Positions 1 to 6,522 of a stretch of DNA of 15,017 nucleotides are shown in pieces; the first letter of the stretch is position 1; each line of letters opens with the position of its first letter. The translations under genes were made by a program, and so were the position numbers. The notes beneath the pieces are model-generated. The model was not told the origin of the DNA and did no database searches. It worked only from the letters and a program-made list of their open reading frames with translations. The DNA is taken from contig CAKUAM010000047.1 of NCBI GenBank assembly GCA_934636305.1, forward strand, positions 1 through 15,017, written 5' to 3'. The DNA is from an uncultured Oscillospiraceae bacterium. Lineage in GTDB: Bacteria; Bacillota; Clostridia; Oscillospirales; Oscillospiraceae.

Positions 1-13
1 CCGAAGCGGTTTC

Positions 14-47
14 TGCGATGCAGACCCAGCCTGCGGTCTGCATCGCA
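14..47. repeat. 13-bp perfect inverted repeat (hairpin)
   Basis: The arms 14-26 and 35-47 (TGCGATGCAGACC and its exact complement) enclose an 8-nt loop. On the plus strand no T-tract follows; the next bases are AG-rich (AGAGGAGGAAC). It is therefore not a typical intrinsic terminator in that direction. It may belong to the composite palindromic element that fills 14-205. Confidence 0.75.
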
Positions 48-110
48 AGAGGAGGAACAAAGCGTCAGAATAAGAAGTCTTGCTGCGCAAGAATTCGTTT
101 CGTGAGCTTT

Positions 111-144
111 GATTCCGACGAGGGTCCGGGGGAAATTCGGAATC
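111..144. repeat. 8-bp inverted repeat, GATTCCGA / TCGGAATC
   Basis: The arms 111-118 and 137-144 are exact complements with an 18-nt G-rich spacer between them. On its own this pair would be weak. It matters because it lies between two much stronger palindromes in the same 190-bp stretch. Confidence 0.5.
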
Positions 145-167
145 CCACCGGGCTCCTCTTTCTTTGA

Positions 168-205
168 CAAACTTTCTTTCTCGAAGAAGCGAGAAAGAAA
201 GTTTG
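168..205. repeat. 16-bp perfect inverted repeat, purine/pyrimidine-biased
   Basis: The arms 168-183 (CAAACTTTCTTTCTCG) and 190-205 are exact complements around a 6-nt AAGAAG loop. The left arm is almost all pyrimidine and the right arm almost all purine. No run of T follows the stem on either strand, so it is not a standard terminator. The perfection and strand bias suggest a mobile or maintained palindromic repeat. Copy number elsewhere in the genome cannot be judged from this window. Confidence 0.8.
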
Positions 206-300
206 AGCCGTTCTCCGGTCCAGAACCAGCTATTTCTGCCGCGCCTCCGGGATACACGTTTTCTGTAAAATCAAACTATCATTGTTTATTGATTCCAAGC

Positions 301-332
301 AAAACCCCCGGGCGGTTTAAGCCGCCCGGGGG
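301..332 (-). terminator. Intrinsic terminator of the SLH-domain gene
   Basis: Read on the minus strand, a perfect 11-bp GC-rich stem (arms 322-332 and 305-315, CCCCCGGGCGG and its complement) with a 6-nt loop is followed at once by TTTT (304-301). It begins about 15 nt after the stop codon of the SLH protein, which is where a Rho-independent terminator is expected. Confidence 0.9.
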
Positions 333-347
333 GTACTTTGTGATTGT

Positions 348-2555
348 TTAGAACCAGCTGGGGTCTGCCGTCAGCTTGCTCCAGGTCTCATAATTGCTGT
401 TGGTCTTACGGGTGTAGGTGTGGCTGTTGGCCGCCTCCTGCACATCGAGATAATACCAGGCAGTCGTGCTGACATCGGAGAAGGTGTTCATGTTCTTCAG
501 CAGGTCGGAGGTGTACTCCGGCTCACGCTCCAGCACGCGGTTGAGAATGGCAACCGTCTCTGCACGGGAGATGTATTTATCCGGTGCATAGGTTGTGCCG
601 TAACCGGTGATCCAGCCCAGCTCATAAGCTCTTGCAATGTAGCTCGAAGCCCAGTGGCCGGTTGTATCGGAGAAAATGGAACTGACAGAAGCTGTTCTGC
701 CGTCGCAGCGGGCAACCATTGCAGCCAGCTCTGCTCTTGTGATGGGGTCTGCCGGACGGAACTTGCCGTTGGCGTCGCCGTTGATGATGCCGAGCTTTGC
801 CATGGTGGACACCGCCGTGTTGTACCATGCGCCGGACGGAACGTCCGTGAAGGTGTTATAGGACGTGGAATATGCGCTGCGCGTGGAGGTGTTCAGCAGA
901 CGATAGAAGATCGTTGCAACCTCTGCACGGGTAATGGTAGCCGTCGGCTTGAACGTGCCGTTCGGATAACCCTTGATGTATGCATAGTGGTCAACACCAT
1001 TGAGCATGGACGGAATACTGCTGGTCTGCATCCACATTGCGGTGAACACCGGCGTGGAGCCGGAATAGGTCAGCTTCCAGCCGTAGAAGGTGTTGCCCTT
1101 CCATGTTGCATCATTGAGGATACGGTCATCGAAAACTGTCACAGACTGCTTCTTGCTGATAGTCGTGCCGTACCATGTGACAGAACCGCCGTTCGGGTCG
1201 ATGGTAATTGTGCTGCTGGCCCTCACATACTCGTACATCGACTTGTTGTAGTCGTAGCTCCAGTATTTCACGCTGCAGCCGCTGGTGCTCTTGCTCCACA
1301 TAGCCGTCAGTGTTACGATGCCCGTGCGGTAGTTGTAGCTGTAATCCCAGCCGTAGAACGTGTAGCCCACACGCTTTGCATCCGGCAGACGATAATCCTT
1401 GGAAACCGTGTAGGTCCTTGCTGTGGTGAAAATACTGCCTTCGAAGGTCACGGTGCCGCCATTGGGGTCAACCGTGAACATATCGCCGTACTCAAAACGC
1501 AGCGTGTAGTTACCGTCGTCGTAATCATAGTAGCTCAGCGTATAGTCGCTGTTCTTCTGCCAGACTGCATAGAGCGTGACATCTGTGCTGAACCGTACCC
1601 GTTCTTTGTCTGCATAGGTTGCACGGGTCGCATTGGCTCTCGTGGCCCAGCCGAGGAACGTATAGCCGTCACGCTTATACAGGTTTGCGGACAGGTTGAA
1701 CGCTTCGCCAGCGGTGAATGCCTGCGGGTATGTATAGCCGGAGGTGCTGCCGTTGCCTTCGAAGGTGACGGTGTGCTTGCCGGCATCCTTCGTGTAGTTT
1801 GCATACAGCGTCAGATTCTCAGCAGGCATCGTCGTGCCGGTCCACTTGGTAGAGTCCATGAAGATAGGAGAGGTGTACCAGCCCTCAAGCGTGTAGCCAT
1901 CGCGGCTCACTTCAGACGCAGTCGGGACGGTGATTGCTGCACCAACTGCGACCTGACCGGGCTTTGTATAGCTGCCGTCTTTCAGTGTGCCGCCGTCAAG
2001 ATCATAGCTCAGCGTTGCCTTGGTCGGGTTCTGTTTCCAGATGGCATACAGCGTGGTAGCCTTGCCGAAGAAAACATAATCGCAGTCATCATAGAGCTTG
2101 GCATCTGCATTCCGGTCGGTGTTCCAGCCAAGGAACGTGTAGCCTTCTCTTGTGAAGGTGCTGGCATTGAGCTGGACCGACTGGCCCTCGGTCAGCTGCT
2201 GCGACTCCATCGTACCGGTGCCGCCATTGGCGTTAAAGGTAACTGCATAGGTCCACTTTGCATGCAGCCAGACATTGCCGGAAACCACCCAGTCAAAGTT
2301 CCATGCGGATGTATACGTTTCATCCGTGTACCAGCCGGCAAAGGTGTAGCCTTCCTTTGTCGGGTCAGTCGGCCGTCCAATCTTCTCGCCAACAGCAACC
2401 TGCTGAGCTGGAATCCCCGGTGTTCCGCCGTGGGTATCAAACGTCACGGTGTAAGTATCCGGCACAACCTCTGTGCCGCCGTCAGCGAAAACCGTCGGCA
2501 GAAGGCCAACGACCATGACGAGGCAGAGAACAAGCGCCAATAAACGTTTTTTCAT
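348..2555 (-). CDS. Secreted InlB-repeat / SLH-domain cell-wall protein
   Basis: A 735-residue exported surface protein. Residues 1-24 form a Sec signal peptide: a KKR start, a leucine/valine core, then a VFA cleavage site. Six repeats of the InlB B-repeat (Listeria-Bacteroides, flg_new) type follow at about 35-102, 104-174, 179-255, 261-333, 337-421 and 427-510. Each has a GG or G-x-G turn and most carry GYTFxGW and an LxAxW end. The last two are divergent, with long tyrosine-rich inserts. Three SLH domains follow at about 516-554, 568-617 and 626-676, with the ITRAE and ISRAE motifs that bind secondary wall polymers. A fourth, incomplete SLH-like piece lies at 691-714. No sortase motif or C-terminal membrane segment is seen, so anchoring is non-covalent. 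AAGGAGG lies 9-10 nt before the ATG. It has its own promoter and terminator and is therefore monocistronic. The ligand is unknown. Confidence 0.93.
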   Translation of the reverse strand: MKKRLLALVLCLVMVVGLLPTVFADGGTEVVPDTYTVTFDTHGGTPGIPAQQVAVGEKIGRPTDPTKEGYTFAGWYTDETYTSAWNFDWVVSGNVWLHAKWTYAVTFNANGGTGTMESQQLTEGQSVQLNASTFTREGYTFLGWNTDRNADAKLYDDCDYVFFGKATTLYAIWKQNPTKATLSYDLDGGTLKDGSYTKPGQVAVGAAITVPTASEVSRDGYTLEGWYTSPIFMDSTKWTGTTMPAENLTLYANYTKDAGKHTVTFEGNGSTSGYTYPQAFTAGEAFNLSANLYKRDGYTFLGWATRANATRATYADKERVRFSTDVTLYAVWQKNSDYTLSYYDYDDGNYTLRFEYGDMFTVDPNGGTVTFEGSIFTTARTYTVSKDYRLPDAKRVGYTFYGWDYSYNYRTGIVTLTAMWSKSTSGCSVKYWSYDYNKSMYEYVRASSTITIDPNGGSVTWYGTTISKKQSVTVFDDRILNDATWKGNTFYGWKLTYSGSTPVFTAMWMQTSSIPSMLNGVDHYAYIKGYPNGTFKPTATITRAEVATIFYRLLNTSTRSAYSTSYNTFTDVPSGAWYNTAVSTMAKLGIINGDANGKFRPADPITRAELAAMVARCDGRTASVSSIFSDTTGHWASSYIARAYELGWITGYGTTYAPDKYISRAETVAILNRVLEREPEYTSDLLKNMNTFSDVSTTAWYYLDVQEAANSHTYTRKTNSNYETWSKLTADPSWF

Positions 2556-2611
2556 AATTCTTCCTCCTTGATATATGTGCGATGCTTTGTTTGCTGCAAG
2601 TTTGAACTACA

Positions 2612-2670
2612 TGCAGTGCATGAACAAACGCACGCACTGCACGCTGGCGGCAGGCGCCCAAAATGGGCGC
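2612..2670 (-). promoter_or_regulatory. Two hairpins in the SLH gene leader
   Basis: Between the proposed promoter (2694-2722) and the start codon lie two stems. The first is a perfect 7-bp stem, GCGCCCA/TGGGCGC at 2654-2660 and 2664-2670, with a 3-nt loop. The second is an 8-bp stem, TGCAGTGC/GCACTGCA at 2612-2619 and 2634-2641, whose inner arm can instead form CATGCA-G-TGCATG (2610-2622). The leader is about 130 nt. I do not recognise a known riboswitch. The stems may stabilise the mRNA of an abundant wall protein. Confidence 0.5.
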
Positions 2671-2693
2671 AGCACCGCTCGTTATCCATAGAT

Positions 2694-2722
2694 ATCGTAC
2701 CACACAAGTTTCCCGAACGCAA
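2694..2722 (-). promoter_or_regulatory. Probable promoter of the SLH gene
   Basis: On the minus strand TTGCGT (2722-2717) is followed after 17 nt by TACGAT (2699-2694). The bases TGG directly before the -10 hexamer make it an extended -10 promoter. A second candidate further upstream is a perfect TTGACA (2798-2793) with TTAAAA (2774-2769) at 18 nt, which would give a leader about 70 nt longer. Either or both may be used. Confidence 0.55.
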
Positions 2723-2858
2723 TAGGTGGTTTCCATCATTTTTCCTGTTTTGCCGGAAAAATGGCGATTTTTAAGAAATCTTAATTAAATTATGTCAACC
2801 AAAATTTCCAGCTCCGGAGACTTTCTATCAGTCCGGTTTCAAGCCGGTTTCAAAGCGG

Positions 2859-3440
2859 TTACAGCCGGTCGGCAGCCGGTTCCTCCTCCGGGTCCGGCAG
2901 GTCCACAATCACCGGCGCATGGTGCACTGCAGGCAGCAGCTTCTGCACAATATCCTCCGTCCGGATGGCAAGCGTGGTGGAATTGATGCAGGGATGGCAG
3001 CCAATCATCTGCGACTGCGCGATTGGCCGGTCAATGACCAGCTGCACCGCGTTTTGCGTATCGTTCATCAGTCCCAGCACACTGACGGAGCCGGGGGTAA
3101 TATCCAGGCACTGCAGCATATCCTCCGGGCTGGCAAACGATAACCGCGCCACGCCCAGCTGCCTGGACAGATCCTTTGTCTTAAAGACCTTCTCCCCCTC
3201 CATCATGAGCAGATAAAACTGTGTTTTCTGCCGGTTGCACAAAAACAGATTTTTGCAGATCTTCTCCCCAAGTACCTGCTCGACCGCCTCGCAGGCCTCA
3301 ATGGTGTCTGCAAAATCGTGGTCGACTCTGGCGTAGGGAATCTGCAGGCTGTCCAGCAGATCATAGCAGCGCAACTCTTTATCCAGACGCCCTTCCGCTG
3401 ATTCCGGCCTCCCGGAGGCCTTTACAGGATTTACGTACAT
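2859..3440 (-). CDS. prdX: PrdX/YbaK-type aminoacyl-tRNA deacylase (ProXp-ala-like)
   Basis: 193 residues of the YbaK/ProRS-associated editing family. Members of the ProXp-ala/PrdX branch hydrolyse mischarged Ala-tRNA(Pro) in the cytoplasm. The conserved core is visible: KNLFL with the catalytic-type lysine K63, the GSVSVLGLMND block (117-127) and GCHPCINSTTL (147-157). Two parts lie outside the usual core of about 160-170 residues: a charged N-terminal extension of about 24 residues and an acidic, proline-rich tail from 180. The ATG at 3440 has no clear Shine-Dalgarno and starts 8 nt after the LCP stop, which suggests translational coupling. A downstream TTG near residue 23 is an alternative start. 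The gene probably shares the LCP promoter. The substrate is inferred from the family only. Confidence 0.88.
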   Translation of the reverse strand: MYVNPVKASGRPESAEGRLDKELRCYDLLDSLQIPYARVDHDFADTIEACEAVEQVLGEKICKNLFLCNRQKTQFYLLMMEGEKVFKTKDLSRQLGVARLSFASPEDMLQCLDITPGSVSVLGLMNDTQNAVQLVIDRPIAQSQMIGCHPCINSTTLAIRTEDIVQKLLPAVHHAPVIVDLPDPEEEPAADRL

Positions 3441-3448
3441 GGTATCAT

Positions 3449-4978
3449 TCAGCCGGCGCGGATATAAAGCTCCGACGCCTGCACTCCTTCCTCGTATGGG
3501 TTCAAATAAGTATTCACGGTGTCTGCAACAGCGGCAGCGTCCAATACATAATACGAGCCGCCTGCAATATAGTCTGCTGTCCCCGGCAGCGTCGCCGCCG
3601 CAATTTCATCCCGGCTGCAGAGCAGAAGGCTCTCCGCCAGCCAGAGAAGATTGGCCGTGGTCAGGTTGGTGTTTGTGCTCTGCTCGATCAGCTTCAGTGC
3701 CTTCGGCAGATGCACAAGGCCCCTGGGAGACACCCACTGCCGGATGGCCGCGGAAACGAGCGCGCGCTGCGTCTCGATGCGTCCAAGATCCTGCGTGGCA
3801 TAGCCGGAGCGGAACCGCGCGACCTGCATAGCCTGGTTGCCGCTTAAATGCTGCATGCCTGCATTCAGGTTAATTTCCAGTCCCTGCGAGGGATCGGAGT
3901 AATGCATGTCGACCGGCACCTCAAAGTCAATGCCGCCCATCATCTCCACCAGCTCCTCAAACACGCCGAGATCGACCACCACGTAGCCATCCGGTACAAA
4001 GCCGATAATCTCCGACACACGCAGCATCAGCTCCTGCATGCCGCTCTCTCCGCCGCCGGCCCAGCCGTAGGCGGAATTGATTTTCGGCACCGAGTATTCA
4101 CAGTAGATCAGCGTATCGCGCGGGATGGACACCAGACTTACCTGCTTTTGCCCGCGGTCAATACTGACAAGCATCATGGAGTCCGTGCGATAGCCGCCCT
4201 CATCCGTTCCGGCCACCAGAATTGTCGCGCAGCCGGATTTATGCGCCCCAAGCGAGGCCGTGCCCTGCGGCGCGCGGGCCAGCACAAAGTGGAACGCCGC
4301 CGCGCCCATCGCCAGCAGCAGAACAAGGACAAGGATGCCCCGCCACGGTCCGCGCTTTTTCCGGCTCTTTGCGTCACCATCGCCGCCCTTGCGGTTTTTC
4401 CGGCCCCTGCGCCCCTTTGTCTCCGCCAGCTTCAGCTCCTGCTCGGTGCGCGCATGCTGCTCCTTGTCGCTCAGGCCCTGCTCATAGAGCCACTGGGCAT
4501 ATTCCTCCGCGCTGCGGCGCTGCGGCTGCGGCTTTCCTCTGCGGAGCTTCTGCAGCTCGTCGTGCTCCGCCTGCCGCTGGCTCTGCACGCGCGCTGCGCG
4601 CGCCTGCTGCTTCTGCTGCTCATATGCCGCGCGGCGCGCCCGCTGGTAGGCGGGCTTTGACTGCTCGTAATACGTCAGCGGCGGCCGCGGCCCCGTCTGC
4701 GCCGGCGCATCGTCATCGCAGTCGAACAGATCCCTGCTGCCGGAGTCCTCATAGAATTTTCCGTAGTCGATCTGCACGTCGTCTGCCGTCATGGGCTGCG
4801 CATCCTCCTGCTCCGGCTCCGGCATCTGCTCCTGCGCAGCATCGTCCGGCTGCAGCTGATCTGCCTGGCCGGCAATTGCGTCGTCGGACTCGCCAAGAAT
4901 ACTCCTGACATCCTGCAAAAGCGCGTCCACGTCCTGCCCGTCCGGCTGTGCGTGCGGGTTCGTATATTGATCCTGCAT
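3449..4978 (-). CDS. LytR-CpsA-Psr (LCP) family wall-polymer ligase
   Basis: 509 residues. LCP enzymes transfer teichoic-acid or polysaccharide chains from undecaprenyl-phosphate to peptidoglycan outside the membrane. A long hydrophilic cytoplasmic part (1-212) is rich in Q, A, E and R; 100-185 looks like a charged helix or coiled coil and 187-212 is strongly basic. One membrane segment follows at 214-236, then the LCP domain at about 252-410. Visible motifs are R264-TDSMML, IPRDT (R287, D288), KINSAYG, and ARFR...DLGRIETQ (R388, R390, D397, R400, Q404), which bind the pyrophosphate and magnesium in this family. The start is the ATG at 4978, because GGAAGGAG sits 7 nt upstream; a longer TTG start 33 nt earlier lacks this. 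The 200-residue cytoplasmic part is unusually long for the family. Confidence 0.93.
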   Translation of the reverse strand: MQDQYTNPHAQPDGQDVDALLQDVRSILGESDDAIAGQADQLQPDDAAQEQMPEPEQEDAQPMTADDVQIDYGKFYEDSGSRDLFDCDDDAPAQTGPRPPLTYYEQSKPAYQRARRAAYEQQKQQARAARVQSQRQAEHDELQKLRRGKPQPQRRSAEEYAQWLYEQGLSDKEQHARTEQELKLAETKGRRGRKNRKGGDGDAKSRKKRGPWRGILVLVLLLAMGAAAFHFVLARAPQGTASLGAHKSGCATILVAGTDEGGYRTDSMMLVSIDRGQKQVSLVSIPRDTLIYCEYSVPKINSAYGWAGGGESGMQELMLRVSEIIGFVPDGYVVVDLGVFEELVEMMGGIDFEVPVDMHYSDPSQGLEINLNAGMQHLSGNQAMQVARFRSGYATQDLGRIETQRALVSAAIRQWVSPRGLVHLPKALKLIEQSTNTNLTTANLLWLAESLLLCSRDEIAAATLPGTADYIAGGSYYVLDAAAVADTVNTYLNPYEEGVQASELYIRAG

Positions 4979-5049
4979 ACCATGTCTCCTTCCAGTTTCC
5001 ACGCTGAACAATCAGCTTCGGAAAGAAAGTATCCATAATTTGATATGAT

Positions 5050-5078
5050 ATTGTAACATATCGAAATAAAAAAGTAAA
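5050..5078 (-). promoter_or_regulatory. Promoter of the LCP-prdX unit
   Basis: On the minus strand TTTACT (5078-5073), a 17-nt spacer and TACAAT (5055-5050) form a good vegetative promoter. TGT before the -10 adds an extended -10 element. It lies in a short AT-rich island between GC-rich genes, giving a leader of about 65 nt before the ATG at 4978. Confidence 0.75.
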
Positions 5079-5098
5079 TACTGCACACATCCGCCGCA

Positions 5099-5127
5099 TT
5101 GCAATCCGGGCTCCGACATGCTAGACT
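5099..5127 (+). promoter_or_regulatory. Extended -10 promoter of the DUF362 gene
   Basis: TTGCAA (5099-5104), 17 nt, then TAGACT (5122-5127), preceded by TGC (5119-5121). Transcription would start near 5134, so the ATG at 5118 falls inside the promoter and cannot be the start codon. This supports translation from 5160. The -35 boxes of the two divergent promoters are only about 20 bp apart. Confidence 0.6.
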
Positions 5128-5159
5128 GTGAATACTTAATCGTACGGAGGAGCCTGTCT

Positions 5160-6311
5160 ATGAACCAAACCGTTGCGCTGACCGCCTGTGGAAGCTATGA
5201 CGAACCGGAGGTTTTGGACGCGCTGGAGCGCGTCTGCACGCAGGCCGGCGGGCTGGACTGGGTACAGCCGGGCATGCGCGTCGCGCTCAAGCTGAATCTT
5301 GTCTCCGCCATGAAGCCGGAGACTGCCGCGACCGTCCATCCATCCGTCGTCTGCGCGCTTGTTCGCCTGCTGCAGCAGCACGGCGCGCAGGTTATCATCG
5401 GCGACAGCCCCGGCGGCCTCTACACGCCGGCCGCGCTTAACCATGTCTATGACGTGACGGGCCTGCGCGCCGCGCAGGCGCTCGGCGCCGTGCTCAACAC
5501 CGATGTCAGCGTCACGGAGGCTTCCTTCCCTGCCGCCGTACAGGCGCGGCAGTTCACCTGTACGGCATATCTGCAGCAGGCGGACGCCATCATCGACGTC
5601 TGCAAGCTCAAAACACACGGCATGATGGGTATGTCCGCCGCCGTGAAAAATTTCTTCGGCACCATCCCCGGCACCATGAAGCCGGAATATCATTATAAAT
5701 ATCCAAAGGTTGCGGATTTTTCCGACATGCTGGTCGATCTGTGCGAATACTGGAAGCCGCGCCTTTGCATCTGCGACGCCGTGTTCGGCATGGAGGGCAA
5801 CGGCCCCACCCAGGGCACACCGCGCAAAATTGGCTGCCTCATGGCCGCGCAGAGCGCGCACGCCCTGGATCTTGCCGCCTGCGGCCTCATTGGCCTGACG
5901 CCTTCGGATGTCCCGACGCTTGCCGCCGCCATCCGGCGCGGGCTATGCCCGGAGGATCCGTCCGCTCTGACACTTACCGGGGATCCGGCCCTGTTCACTG
6001 TCCCGGATTACAAGACCGTCCCCTCGCAGACGAGCGTGTTCTTTTCCTATGGCGGCGACGGCGCGTTCGGGCGGCTTGTCGGCAAGGTCCTGCAGCGCGT
6101 GCTGACGCCCTACCCGAAGCTGCGCGCCCCCGCATGCATCGGCTGCCGGAAATGCGCCAAAATCTGTCCGGCGCACGCCATCACCATGGAAAACGGCAAG
6201 CCGCGCATCCGCCGCAGCGCATGCATCCACTGCTTCTGCTGCCAGGAATTTTGCCCGAAGGGTGCCATGCAGGTCGGGCGCAGCGCCATTATGCGGCTGC
6301 TGGAAAAGTGA
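5160..6311 (+). CDS. DUF362 domain protein with C-terminal 2[4Fe-4S] ferredoxin
   Basis: 383 residues, cytoplasmic, with no signal or membrane segment. Residues about 35-235 form the DUF362 domain, with KLNLV near 44, IIGDSPGG at 79-86 and KLKTHGMMGMSAAVKNFFG at 149-167. The C-terminus carries two complete CxxCxxCxxxCP iron-sulfur motifs: C326, C329, C332, C336 and C355, C358, C361, C365. An extra cysteine lies at C360. The fusion is common in anaerobes. The reaction is not established as far as I know; an electron-transfer or metal-linked role is only inferred. GGAGGAG (5146-5152) lies 7 nt before the ATG. The promoter overlaps the only earlier ATG. No neighbour points to a pathway. Confidence 0.9.
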   Translation: MNQTVALTACGSYDEPEVLDALERVCTQAGGLDWVQPGMRVALKLNLVSAMKPETAATVHPSVVCALVRLLQQHGAQVIIGDSPGGLYTPAALNHVYDVTGLRAAQALGAVLNTDVSVTEASFPAAVQARQFTCTAYLQQADAIIDVCKLKTHGMMGMSAAVKNFFGTIPGTMKPEYHYKYPKVADFSDMLVDLCEYWKPRLCICDAVFGMEGNGPTQGTPRKIGCLMAAQSAHALDLAACGLIGLTPSDVPTLAAAIRRGLCPEDPSALTLTGDPALFTVPDYKTVPSQTSVFFSYGGDGAFGRLVGKVLQRVLTPYPKLRAPACIGCRKCAKICPAHAITMENGKPRIRRSACIHCFCCQEFCPKGAMQVGRSAIMRLLEK

Positions 6312-6360
6312 CCAGTTCTGCAGCAAAGCCGGGCTGATGCCTGAAATGGGAAAGAAAACC

Positions 6361-6389
6361 TTGCTATTTTCTGCCGTTTGCGATATAAT
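6361..6389 (+). promoter_or_regulatory. Promoter of the acyl-CoA synthetase gene
   Basis: TTGCTA (6361-6366), an exact 17-nt spacer and a perfect TATAAT (6384-6389). This is the best -10 box in the window. AGAAAA (6353-6358) and TTTTCT (6367-6372) form a small inverted repeat that straddles the -35 hexamer. It could be an operator, but it may be chance in AT-rich sequence. Confidence 0.8.
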
Positions 6390-6397
6390 TTTTATGT

Positions 6398-6441
6398 TTG
6401 TCGCCTGTGGTGTGTGTGTACCTGTCGGTACCAGGCGGCAA
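6398..6441 (+). promoter_or_regulatory. Nested hairpin in the acyl-CoA synthetase leader
   Basis: Transcription should start near 6396. The leader begins with a 10-bp stem, TTGTCGCCTG (6398-6407) with CAGGCGGCAA (6432-6441) and one G-U pair. It encloses a second 5-bp stem, GTACC/GGTAC (6418-6422 with 6427-6431), over a TGTC loop. The remaining leader, to 6522, holds a GC-rich palindrome around 6453-6460. I recognise no known riboswitch or T-box. There is no U-tract that would make it a classical attenuator. Confidence 0.45.
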
Positions 6442-6522
6442 GGGTGTGTGATCGGCGCCGGCTGCCAAGGATACATATGGTCTGTGCGGCGCTGCAATCG
6501 TATCGTGAAAGGATGAAAAAAT

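Larger units (their letters stand above)
1..304. other. Gene-free left edge with a cluster of inverted repeats
   Basis: I see no credible gene here. An 80-codon open frame at 109-351 has no ribosome binding site, runs through two hairpins and a terminator, and resembles nothing I know. The stretch is dominated by inverted repeats at 14-47, 79-91 (five-bp arms), 111-144 and 168-205, which are listed separately where strong. It lies downstream of the SLH gene on the minus strand, beyond that gene's terminator. The density of perfect palindromes suggests a composite intergenic repeat rather than ordinary spacer. Confidence 0.6.

Noticed and set aside
420..2543. 707-codon open frame on the plus strand opposite the SLH gene
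   Set aside because: Low-complexity, C/R/V/A-rich translation with no domain and no ribosome binding site. It mirrors the codon pattern of the real gene, which has a signal peptide, repeats, SLH domains and terminator.
4979..5011. Longer LCP start at TTG 5011
   Set aside because: The ATG at 4978 has GGAAGGAG at ideal spacing; the extension encodes the ribosome binding site itself.
5118..5159. Earlier ATG start for the DUF362 protein at 5118
   Set aside because: It falls in the predicted -10 region and lacks a ribosome binding site; the ATG at 5160 has GGAGGAG at 7 nt.
6398..6522. T-box or known riboswitch in the acyl-CoA synthetase leader
   Set aside because: A GGTACC-like string is present, but the T-box sequence, terminator/antiterminator pair and specifier region are not.
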